Part shown: piece after piece, positions 1 to 5,485 of the stretch
Position numbering within the stretch: the first letter of the stretch is position 1
Layout of the letters: the number at the start of each line of letters is the position of its first letter
From: an uncultured Aquabacterium sp.
GTDB taxonomy: Bacteria > Pseudomonadota > Gammaproteobacteria > Burkholderiales > Burkholderiaceae_C
NCBI GenBank assembly: GCA_937923225.1
Contig: CALAKR010000316.1
Location: 1 to 8,213 of the forward strand
Reading direction: 5' to 3'
Length of the DNA: 8,213 nucleotides
The notes under the pieces: model-generated
What the model saw: the letters and a program-made list of their open reading frames with translations, nothing else
Database searches by the model: none
What the model was told of the DNA's origin: nothing
Translations under genes and position numbers: made by a program

Positions 1-8
1 ATTCGTCG

Positions 9-1199
9 TCAGATCGGGCGCACCTGCCAGCGTCCATCGATCAGCGCGAGCTCGCGGTCGCAATCGAATTCCTGGACGTCGTGTTCATGTCCGGGCAGCA
101 CGCACACCACGGTGTGCCCCTGCCCTCTCAGTGCGCGCACGGCCTGGCGCAAGGCAGGGTCTTCACCCCAGGGAGCACGCACCGCCGGGCGCACGGCCAG
201 GCCTTGGCGGCCAGCGAGCAACTCGGCAATGATCTTCAGGTCGAGGCTGAAGCCCACGGCGGGACGGCGACGGCCGAACACGGCCCCAACCTCGTCGTAG
301 CGGCCACCGCGCACCAGGGCATCGGCATGGCCTTCGGCATAGATGGCGAAGCGGGTGCCGCTGTAGTAGGCGTAGCCGCTCAGGTCGGACAGATCGAAGC
401 CCACGCGCAGATCAGGCTGAGCCTGGCGCAGATGGCGCGACAGCCAGGCCAGATCGTTCAGCGCGGCATCGACCAGCGGGTGCTTGGGCAGCACGGCGCG
501 GGCCTTGTCCAGGGTGGTGTCGTCGCCGTACAGCGTGGTGAGGGTCACCAGCACATCGGCGGCACCGGCGGCGCTGGCCAAGGGGCCTTGCGCCAGATCA
601 CGCAGCTCACCGACGTCCTTGTCGGTGAGAGCCGCCACCACGGCGGCATGGGTAGCTTCGTCTAGATGCGGCAGCCCCAGGCCGGCCAGCACGCCCTGCA
701 CCAGGCGCACGTCGGCCAGGTCGATCACCAGGCCGGTCACGCCGGAGGCCTGCAGGCCTTCCAGGGCCAGCTCGGTCACTTCCAGATCGGCCTCCAGGCC
801 GGCGTGGCCGTAGATCTCTGCACCCAGTTGCAGCGGCTCACGGCTGGCCTGAGGGCTGGCCGGGCGGGTGTGCAGCACGGGGCCGCAGTAGCACAGGCGG
901 GTCAGGCCTTCGCGGTTGAGCAGGTGGGCATCGATGCGGGCCACCTGGGGCGTGGCATCGGCGCGAACCCCCAGCGTGCGGCCGCTGAGCTGATCAACCA
1001 ACTTGAAGGTCCGCAGGTCCAGCTCATGGCCGGTGCCCGTGAGCAGCGAATCAAGGTGCTCCAGCAGGGGCGGCATGACCAGCTCGTAGCCGTAGCCACG
1101 CGCCGCATCCAGCCAGACGCGGCGCAATTCTTCCACGCGACGGGCTTGCGCAGGCAAGACGTCGGCAATGTGCTCTGGCAACAGCCAAGCAGACGACAT
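9..1199 (-). CDS. hisZ: ATP phosphoribosyltransferase regulatory subunit HisZ
   Basis: 396 residues. HisZ is a histidyl-tRNA synthetase paralogue with no aminoacylation role. It binds the short form of HisG to make the active enzyme that joins ATP and PRPP in the first step of histidine synthesis. The class II synthetase-like core is visible: [20 protein letters not shown] at 5-24, [17 protein letters not shown] (37-53), [15 protein letters not shown] (76-90), the motif 2 region [11 protein letters not shown] (103-113) with LQLGAEIYG (123-131), and motif 3 [11 protein letters not shown] with AVGFSLDL (295-321). The anticodon-binding domain of true HisS is missing; only about 75 residues follow motif 3. 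This length and the HisZ-like [18 protein letters not shown] (271-288) separate it from HisS. Start: ATG 1199 gives the family-like [17 protein letters not shown] frame open to GTG 1292 overlaps DUF2065 and adds 31 unrelated residues. No good Shine-Dalgarno precedes it. purA often follows in Betaproteobacteria but lies outside the window. Confidence 0.95.
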   Translation of the reverse strand: MSSAWLLPEHIADVLPAQARRVEELRRVWLDAARGYGYELVMPPLLEHLDSLLTGTGHELDLRTFKLVDQLSGRTLGVRADATPQVARIDAHLLNREGLTRLCYCGPVLHTRPASPQASREPLQLGAEIYGHAGLEADLEVTELALEGLQASGVTGLVIDLADVRLVQGVLAGLGLPHLDEATHAAVVAALTDKDVGELRDLAQGPLASAAGAADVLVTLTTLYGDDTTLDKARAVLPKHPLVDAALNDLAWLSRHLRQAQPDLRVGFDLSDLSGYAYYSGTRFAIYAEGHADALVRGGRYDEVGAVFGRRRPAVGFSLDLKIIAELLAGRQGLAVRPAVRAPWGEDPALRQAVRALRGQGHTVVCVLPGHEHDVQEFDCDRELALIDGRWQVRPI

Positions 1200-1227
1200 A
1201 GGAAAACGTGTGGGGGTTAAAACCGGG

Positions 1228-1233
1228 ATTCTA
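1228..1233 (-). promoter_or_regulatory. Candidate -10 element of a hisZ promoter
   Basis: The 59-base gap between the DUF2065 stop and the hisZ ATG contains GGTAGAATCC on the minus strand. TAGAAT matches 5 of 6 bases of TATAAT. At 17-base spacing the -35 is TGGTCG, only 3 of 6. Start of transcription about seven bases downstream would leave a leader of about 20 bases. hisZ and whatever follows could then be expressed apart from the hfl genes. Confidence 0.35.
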
Positions 1234-1258
1234 CCGGGGTTCGCGGTGTCCGACCACC

Positions 1259-1444
1259 CTAGCCCAGCACCCAGATGAGAAGCAGTCCGCACAGGACGCT
1301 GCCGATACCGACCAGGCGCAACTGTGCATCATTGAGTTGGAGCGCCTGCTCGAACACCCGCCGCCACGCGGCGGGATTGATCATGGGCAGCAGGCCCTCG
1401 ATCACGAAGACGAGGGCCAGGGCCAACCAGAAGGCGTCGGCCAT
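1259..1444 (-). CDS. DUF2065 (YjeT-like) small membrane protein
   Basis: 61 residues. Two hydrophobic segments, about 4-22 ([19 protein letters not shown]) and 44-60 ([17 protein letters not shown]), are separated by a short polar loop containing the NPAAWRR sequence at 23-29. The EGLLP motif at the end of helix 1 and the R--G start of helix 2 match DUF2065, the family of E. coli YjeT. In many Proteobacteria this gene sits between hflC and purA or hisZ, as here. Its molecular function is not known; position suggests a link to the HflKC membrane complex, but that is only inference. The ATG at 1444 lies 24 bases after the hflC stop, without a clear Shine-Dalgarno. The start is supported because the next Met would cut off helix 1. 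Confidence 0.88.
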   Translation of the reverse strand: MADAFWLALALVFVIEGLLPMINPAAWRRVFEQALQLNDAQLRLVGIGSVLCGLLLIWVLG

Positions 1445-1468
1445 GGCGAAATCGCGAGCGCCGTGGGC

Positions 1469-2344
1469 TTACTTGGCGCCGCCGGAGCTGCGCATGGCCT
1501 TGAAGAAGTCGCTGCTGGGATCGAGCACCATCACGTCCGACTTGCTGCGGAAGGTGCTGCGGTAGGCCTCCAGGCTGCGGTAGAACTGCGCGAACTGCGG
1601 ATCGCGGCCGAACGCATCGGCGTACAGGGCTGAAGCCTTGGCATCGCCATCACCCTTGAGCTTTTGCGCATCGCGGTAGGCTTCGGCCACGATGATTTCG
1701 CGCTGGCGGTCGGCATCAGCGCGGATCTTTTCACCCTCGGCGGCACCTTGCGAGCGCAGCTCGTTGGCCACGCGCTGGCGCTCGGACTGCATGCGGCGGT
1801 AGACCGCATCGGTGATGCTCACGGAGAAGTCGACGCGCTTGATGCGCACGTCGACGATCTCGATGCCGAAGGACTTGGCATCGTCGGCCAGGCGCGAGAT
1901 CACACCCTGCATGACTTTTTCACGCTCGGTGGACAGCACGGCACCCACGGTGCGGCGCGTGACCTCTTCGTTGAGCGCAGCCTGCACGATGGGGCTCAGG
2001 CGGTTCTCGGCGTTGCGCATGTCGGTGCCCAGCGCCCGGATGAACAGGCGGGGATCAGTGATGCGCCACTTGAGCAGCCAGTCGATCACGAGGCTTTTCT
2101 TTTCGGCCGTGAAGATGGGCTTGGATTCGGGACTGTCCAGGGTCTGCGTGCGGCGGTCGAGCACGACCACGTTCTGCAGCGGCGCGGGCAGCTTGAACTT
2201 CAGGCCGGGCTCGCTGACGACTTCCTTGATCTCACCCAGGCCATAGACGACGGCGTACTGACGCTGATCCACCACGAACAGGGTGGATGCCAGGATGATG
2301 AGGGCCAGCAGCGCGCCGACCACGATGATGCCAATGCGGTTCAT
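1469..2344 (-). CDS. hflC: FtsH protease modulator HflC (SPFH/band 7)
   Basis: 291 residues, normal length for the family. HflC pairs with HflK in the inner-membrane SPFH complex that encloses FtsH. One N-terminal membrane anchor (IGIIVVGALLALIILASTLF, 4-23) is followed directly by the family motif FVVDQRQYAVVYGLGEIKEV (23-42) and EPGLKFKLP (45-53). The band 7 domain continues through VLDRRTQTLDSPESKPIFTA (61-80), KSLVIDWLLKWRITDP (83-98) and IEIVDVRIKRVDF (161-173). A long charged helix follows (about 182-240, MQSERQRVANELRSQGAAEG), ending with FRSKSDVMVLDPSSDFF, as in other HflC proteins. The ATG at 2344 is supported by the AAGGA eight bases upstream and by the anchor starting at residue 4. 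The 18-base spacing from hflK fits matched synthesis of the two partners. Confidence 0.97.
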   Translation of the reverse strand: MNRIGIIVVGALLALIILASTLFVVDQRQYAVVYGLGEIKEVVSEPGLKFKLPAPLQNVVVLDRRTQTLDSPESKPIFTAEKKSLVIDWLLKWRITDPRLFIRALGTDMRNAENRLSPIVQAALNEEVTRRTVGAVLSTEREKVMQGVISRLADDAKSFGIEIVDVRIKRVDFSVSITDAVYRRMQSERQRVANELRSQGAAEGEKIRADADRQREIIVAEAYRDAQKLKGDGDAKASALYADAFGRDPQFAQFYRSLEAYRSTFRSKSDVMVLDPSSDFFKAMRSSGGAK

Positions 2345-2352
2345 GTCGGTTG

Positions 2353-2357
2353 TCCTT
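2353..2357 (-). promoter_or_regulatory. Shine-Dalgarno of hflC
   Basis: AAGGA lies eight bases before the hflC ATG at 2344, inside the 18-base hflK-hflC gap. It is one of only two ordinary ribosome binding sites in this cluster, the other being that of hfq. Confidence 0.7.
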
Positions 2358-2362
2358 CGGGC

Positions 2363-3763
2363 TCAGCGGGCGTCACGGTCACGGCTGCGCAGGTTCTCGC
2401 GCGAGCGGGCGTCACCTGCCAGCGAGGGGCTGGACGAGGGCACGGTCGTGGTCGATTCGGGCACCGAGGCGGCGTTGCCAGCAGCACCGGCTGCGCCGGC
2501 CACAGGCACGTTGCCGCCGCTGGCCTGCAGCAGCTTGTCCAGCGGCAGGTACAGCAGGTTCGAGCCCTGGCGCGAATCAACCATCACCTTGGTCACGTTG
2601 CTGTAGACCTGCTGCATGCTGTCGATGTAGAGACGGTCACGCGTGACGGCTGGCGCCTTCTGGTACTCGGTCAGCACCGAGCGGAAACGCTGCGCATCAC
2701 CATCGGCCTGCGCGACCACGCGGGCTGCATAACCGGCCGCTTCCTCGCGCAGACGCGCGGCAGTACCTTGGGCCTTGGGAATCACATCGTTGGCGTAGGC
2801 TTGGCCTTCGTTCTTCAGACGCTCACGGTCGGCGCCGGCCTTGACGGCATCGTCGAACGCAGCCTGCACCTGCTCGGGAGCCTGCACGTTGCGCACGTTG
2901 ATGTTGACAATCGTGACGCCGGCCTTGATCTTGTTGAGCTGGGCCTGCACGGACTTGGCCAGCTCGGTGGCGATGGCGTCGCGTTTCTCGTAGAGCACCG
3001 AATCCATCGTGCTGGTGCCGACAATCTCGCGCACAGCCGATTCGGCGGCCTGCTTGACGGCTTCATCCGAGCTGCGGTTTTCGAACAGGTACTGCTTGGC
3101 ATCGGCCAGGCGGTATTGCACCGTGAACTGGATGTCGATGATGTTCTCGTCGCGTGTGAGCATGGACGAATCGCGCAGACCCGTGCCCTGCTCCACCGTG
3201 GGGCTGCCCACTTCCAGCGAACGCAGTTGCGTGACGTTGACGATCTCGTGGCTCTGGAAGGGGTACGGGCCGCGCCACTGGAAGCCGGCCTCGGAGGTGT
3301 GGCTGTAGCGCCCGAAGGACATCACCACGGCCTGCTGACCTTCCTGCACGATGAAAAAGCCGCTGCCCAGCCACACCAGCACCACCAGACCAGCCACCAG
3401 GCCGATGCCGATGCCGGCGCCCGTGGGATCGGGCGACATGCTGCCGCCCGGGCCATTGCTGCCGTTGCCGCCCTGGTTGCCGCCATCACCGCCACGGCCC
3501 GAGAACAGGCCGCTGAGCTTGCGGTTGAAATCGCGCCACAGTTCGTCCAGATCGGGCGGGCCGTCATCACGGCGGTTTTCGCTGGTGCTGGCACCGGCCA
3601 CGCCGGGCAGCAGGCGGTACAGACGGTGCGTCGAGCGCCACACCAGGCGCGAGGCGATCCCGGTCAGGAAACCCGCGGTCAGCGCCACGGCCGACGCCAC
3701 GGCACGCAGGCCGGTTCGCGGCGCGCCCTGGGCGGGACTGGTCTCAGCGTTGTGCATGTCCAT
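2363..3763 (-). CDS. hflK: FtsH protease modulator HflK (SPFH/band 7)
   Basis: 466 residues from ATG 3763. HflK and HflC form a large inner-membrane complex around the FtsH protease and modulate its degradation of membrane proteins. The signature DGPPDLDELWRDFNRKLSGL (67-86) is followed by a Gly/Asn-rich flexible stretch (about 90-108). A transmembrane segment spans about 115-139 (GIGLVAGLVVLVWLGSGFFI). The SPFH/band 7 domain (about 137-310) contains VVMSFGRYSHTSEAGFQWRGPYPFQ-type sequence and NVRNVQAPEQVQAAFDDAVK. A charged helical region runs to about 370, and an Ala/Ser-rich tail then ends in Arg/Asp repeats. The N-terminal 65 residues look longer than usual and include an uncharged 18-residue stretch (21-38). 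Start: ATG 3763 (MDMHNAET) or 3757 overlaps the hflX end by 20 or 14 bases. ATG 3814 would add 17 Arg-rich residues. A strong GGAGGAGG lies 24 bases before 3763, too far for normal use, so the exact start is uncertain. The gene is co-directional with hflC 18 bases downstream. Confidence 0.95.
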   Translation of the reverse strand: MDMHNAETSPAQGAPRTGLRAVASAVALTAGFLTGIASRLVWRSTHRLYRLLPGVAGASTSENRRDDGPPDLDELWRDFNRKLSGLFSGRGGDGGNQGGNGSNGPGGSMSPDPTGAGIGIGLVAGLVVLVWLGSGFFIVQEGQQAVVMSFGRYSHTSEAGFQWRGPYPFQSHEIVNVTQLRSLEVGSPTVEQGTGLRDSSMLTRDENIIDIQFTVQYRLADAKQYLFENRSSDEAVKQAAESAVREIVGTSTMDSVLYEKRDAIATELAKSVQAQLNKIKAGVTIVNINVRNVQAPEQVQAAFDDAVKAGADRERLKNEGQAYANDVIPKAQGTAARLREEAAGYAARVVAQADGDAQRFRSVLTEYQKAPAVTRDRLYIDSMQQVYSNVTKVMVDSRQGSNLLYLPLDKLLQASGGNVPVAGAAGAAGNAASVPESTTTVPSSSPSLAGDARSRENLRSRDRDAR

Positions 3764-5009
3764 GTTCGAACGATTCTTGGTGAGAGGCCTCCTCCGACGG
3801 GGCCGTGAGTTCATGATTGTGCATGCCGAATGGCTGGAAGTCGGCCGAAAAGCCGGCGTCGACACTTTCCAGCCCGGAAACGGCCGCTTGCGAGAGCACT
3901 TCGCGCAACACATCGAGACCGTCGCCGGTCAAGGCACTGCAGAACACGCGCAGCGCGCGCGTGCCGTCGGGCATTTCGAAGATGTCGCGGTCGTGGCGGG
4001 GCTGCTGGTGCTCCGGCAGCGCATCGCACTTGTTGAACACCAGCACCTGTGGGATGCCGGAAGCGCCGATAGAGTTCAATACCCGCTGCACTTCGGCCAT
4101 CTGCTCGAGCAGCACCGGGCTGGCGGCATCGACCACATGCAGCAGCACGTCGGCCTCGGTGGCCTCCTGCAAGGTGGCCTCGAAGGCCTCGACCAGCGTG
4201 TGCGGCAGGTCGCGGATGAAGCCGACCGTGTCGGAGATGGTGACGCTGCGTTGTGCTTGCGCCAGGTAGAGCTGGCGCACGGTGGTGTCCAGCGTGGCGA
4301 AGAGCTGGTCGGCCGCGTAGGTACCGGCCTTGGTGAGCGCGTTGAACAGCGTGGACTTGCCCGCGTTGGTGTAGCCCACCAGCGAGATGCGGAAGGTGCC
4401 TGTGCGCTCACGGCCACGCCGCTGCGTGTTGCGCTGGCGCTTGACCTTGATCAGTTGCTGCTTGAGCGACTTGATGCGTTGATCGATCATCCGGCGGTCC
4501 AGCTCGATCTGGGTTTCGCCGGGGCCGCCACGGTGGCCCACACCGCCGCGCTGGCGCTCCAGGTGGGACCAGCGACGCACGAGCCGCGTCGACAGATAGC
4601 CCAGCCGCGCCAGTTCGACCTGCAGCTTGCCTTCGTGGCTTCGCGCACGATCGCCGAAGATCTCGAGAATCAGCGAGGTGCGGTCCAGAACTTCGACGCC
4701 GATATGGCGTTCGAGGTTGCGCTGCTGCGCGGGCGACAGGGCCTGGTCGAAAATGACGGCCTGGGCCCGCTGATCGGCCACGAGGTGCTTGATCTCGTCG
4801 GCCTTGCCCGAGCCTACGAAAAACGCAGCATCGGGCGCCTTGCGGCGTGCAATCACACGCGCAATGGGCGCATCGCCGGCCGATTCGGCCAGCAAGGCAA
4901 GTTCATCAAGGGTGGGATCGAAGGACGATCCCGGCCCCAGATCGACCCCCACCAGCACGACCCTGGGCGGGCCGCTGGGGGCGGGCTCGAACGGCACTGA
5001 AGATGTCAA
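3744..5009 (-). CDS. hflX: Ribosome-associated GTPase HflX
   Basis: 421 residues. HflX binds the 50S subunit and ribosomes, and in E. coli splits stalled or heat-damaged 70S ribosomes; it belongs to the Obg-HflX superfamily. The N-terminal HflX domain carries FVGSGKADEI (64-73), the FDQALSPAQQRNLE block (87-100) and the family signature GPGETQIELDRR (162-173). It is followed by a charged coiled linker (about 174-200). The G domain has GYTNAGKS 212-219, LDTTVR 240-245, DTVG 260-263, NKCD 326-329 and SALTG 358-362. The last 40 residues are a variable tail, and the final codons overlap hflK. Start: the first usable codon is TTG at 5009-5007, with no Shine-Dalgarno nearby; GTG at residue 5 is the alternative. 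The frame stays open upstream to the hfq stop itself, so hfq and hflX are in the same frame, 21 codons apart. The weak start suggests coupling to hfq translation. Confidence 0.96.
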   Translation of the reverse strand: MTSSVPFEPAPSGPPRVVLVGVDLGPGSSFDPTLDELALLAESAGDAPIARVIARRKAPDAAFFVGSGKADEIKHLVADQRAQAVIFDQALSPAQQRNLERHIGVEVLDRTSLILEIFGDRARSHEGKLQVELARLGYLSTRLVRRWSHLERQRGGVGHRGGPGETQIELDRRMIDQRIKSLKQQLIKVKRQRNTQRRGRERTGTFRISLVGYTNAGKSTLFNALTKAGTYAADQLFATLDTTVRQLYLAQAQRSVTISDTVGFIRDLPHTLVEAFEATLQEATEADVLLHVVDAASPVLLEQMAEVQRVLNSIGASGIPQVLVFNKCDALPEHQQPRHDRDIFEMPDGTRALRVFCSALTGDGLDVLREVLSQAAVSGLESVDAGFSADFQPFGMHNHELTAPSEEASHQESFEHGHAQR

Positions 5010-5055
5010 GGGCGTGTCGGGCTTGGGTCGGATCTTTTGGGATGGAAGGAGGTTT

Positions 5056-5081
5056 GACGCCGTTTCAAAAACTCAGGCGTC
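5056..5081 (-). other. Hairpin containing the hfq stop codon
   Basis: On the minus strand the arms GACGCC (5081-5076) and GGCGTC (5061-5056) enclose TGA, then GTTT, a TTG loop and AAAC. The result is a 10-bp stem with the hfq stop codon (5075-5073) as a 3-base bulge. No T-run follows, so it is not a typical intrinsic terminator. It could shield the 3' end of an hfq transcript from exonucleases or slow ribosomes at the stop. The fold is drawn by hand with no energy calculated. Confidence 0.4.
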
Positions 5082-5312
5082 GCCGTCTTCAGCGGCGTGG
5101 AAATTGACCGAACGGCCCGGCACCACGGTGGAAATCGCGTGCTTGTAGACCATCTGGGTCACGGTATTGCGCAGCAGGACGACGTATTGATCGAAAGATT
5201 CGATCTGCCCCTGGAGCTTGATGCCGTTGACCAAATAAATGGACACGGGCACGTGCTCTCTGCGCAGAAGGTTCAGGAACGGGTCTTGTAGAAGTTGCCC
5301 TTTGTTGCTCAC
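5073..5312 (-). CDS. hfq: RNA chaperone Hfq
   Basis: 79 residues, GTG start. Hfq is a hexameric Sm-like RNA chaperone that pairs small RNAs with mRNAs and affects RNA stability. Nearly the whole chain is the Sm core. Sm1 covers [20 protein letters not shown] (21-40), with the distal-face residues Tyr26, Ile31, Lys32 and Gln34. The Sm2 part is [12 protein letters not shown] (51-62), with the proximal-face YKH at 56-58 and Gln42. The rim reads RREH (17-20), where E. coli has RRER. The C-terminal tail is short and acidic (AAEDGDA), unlike the long disordered tail of E. coli Hfq (102 residues). The longer frame from GTG 5348 would add 12 residues not expected in the family; the GGAG before 5312 supports the shorter protein. 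The gene follows der after 173 bases that hold candidate promoters and inverted repeats, and precedes hflX by 63 bases, the order known from other Proteobacteria. Confidence 0.98.
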   Translation of the reverse strand: MSNKGQLLQDPFLNLLRREHVPVSIYLVNGIKLQGQIESFDQYVVLLRNTVTQMVYKHAISTVVPGRSVNFHAAEDGDA

Positions 5313-5318
5313 GATATG

Positions 5319-5322
5319 CTCC
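5319..5322 (-). promoter_or_regulatory. Shine-Dalgarno deciding the hfq GTG start
   Basis: GGAG lies six bases before the GTG at 5312-5310. The alternative in-frame GTG at 5348 has only an AAGG that touches the start codon, too close to work well. Together with the conserved [11 protein letters not shown] opening this fixes the start at 5312. Confidence 0.7.
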
Positions 5323-5356
5323 GTGATAAAAAGTTTGGGAAAAGACACCTTATCAC
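5323..5356. repeat. Inverted repeat in the hfq leader next to the ribosome binding site
   Basis: The plus strand has gtgataa at 5323-5329 and ttatcac at 5350-5356, perfect 7-bp arms around a 20-base spacer. In the hfq transcript the downstream arm (UUAUCAC) directly touches the GGAG Shine-Dalgarno at 5319-5322. A transcript that starts far enough upstream could form a stem beside the ribosome binding site. The pair could instead be a DNA operator overlapping the candidate -10 at 5349-5354. The repeat is seen directly; its role is inference. Confidence 0.4.
5349..5354 (-). promoter_or_regulatory. Candidate extended -10 element close to hfq
   Basis: The minus strand reads TGTGATAAGG: a TG one base before GATAAG, an extended -10 arrangement, with 4 of 6 matches to TATAAT. 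No convincing -35 is visible at 16-19 bases upstream. Transcription from here would give a leader of about 30-35 bases, starting inside the inverted repeat that ends at the hfq Shine-Dalgarno, so these transcripts would lack its upstream arm. Low confidence. Confidence 0.2.
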
Positions 5357-5426
5357 AGGCTGCATCCGCATTTGCGGCAGGGTCTTGGCCTGAAAATCAA
5401 GGTGACGCCGAGCGCGAATTTGCCCG

Positions 5427-5454
5427 GCGCAAGTTCAAATGTAGCCTATTGCGC
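5427..5454. repeat. Inverted repeat around candidate hfq -10 element
   Basis: The plus strand reads gcgcaa at 5427-5432 and ttgcgc at 5449-5454, perfect 6-bp arms with a 16-base spacer. The arm centres are 22 bases apart, about two helical turns, and the repeat centre coincides with the centre of TACATT at 5438-5443. This geometry would suit a dimeric regulator covering the promoter. Arms this short can occur by chance in GC-rich DNA, and I cannot name a regulator with this site. Confidence 0.35.
5438..5443 (-). promoter_or_regulatory. Candidate -10 element of an hfq promoter (distal)
   Basis: On the minus strand the der-hfq spacer contains GCTACATTTG, with TACATT matching 4 of 6 bases of TATAAT. 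The best -35 at 17-base spacing (TCGTAA) is poor. A start about seven bases downstream would give a leader of roughly 120 bases that carries the inverted repeat at 5323-5356. The hexamer lies exactly in the centre of a 6-bp inverted repeat (5427-5432 and 5449-5454). The spacer is long compared with its neighbours, which supports a promoter somewhere here; this exact site is weakly supported. Confidence 0.25.
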
Positions 5455-5485
5455 GACGTTTACGAGAAAACCCGGGGTGACGTCC

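Noticed and set aside
1200..1292. hisZ extended upstream to GTG 1292
   Set aside because: It would overlap DUF2065 by 34 bases and add 31 residues unlike the family; ATG 1199 gives the expected N-terminus.
3443..3508. Repetitive-looking GC-rich stretch
   Set aside because: It encodes the Gly/Asn-rich linker of HflK, a common low-complexity region before the membrane segment, not a DNA repeat element.
1664..3808. Long open frame (714 codons) on the plus strand opposite hflC and hflK
   Set aside because: Same cause: mirror of the real codon pattern, biased composition, no domain, no ribosome binding site considered convincing.
3351..5000. Open frame (549 codons) on the plus strand opposite hflX
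   Set aside because: Antisense shadow of hflX; the translated text shows no family features.
5041..5055. Strong Shine-Dalgarno-like aaggaggt on the plus strand
   Set aside because: No start codon follows at a usable distance and no credible plus-strand gene begins here; it is the complement of the hfq-hflX spacer.
5313..5348. hfq starting at GTG 5348
   Set aside because: It adds 12 residues not seen in Hfq; the GGAG six bases before GTG 5312 and the conserved [11 protein letters not shown] opening favour the shorter form.
5455..5485. Possible terminator after der (CCCGGG followed by TTTT, and GACGT/ACGTC arms)
   Set aside because: CCCGGG alone leaves no loop, the 5-bp arms are weak, and the T-run is not placed after a stem, so it does not make an intrinsic terminator.
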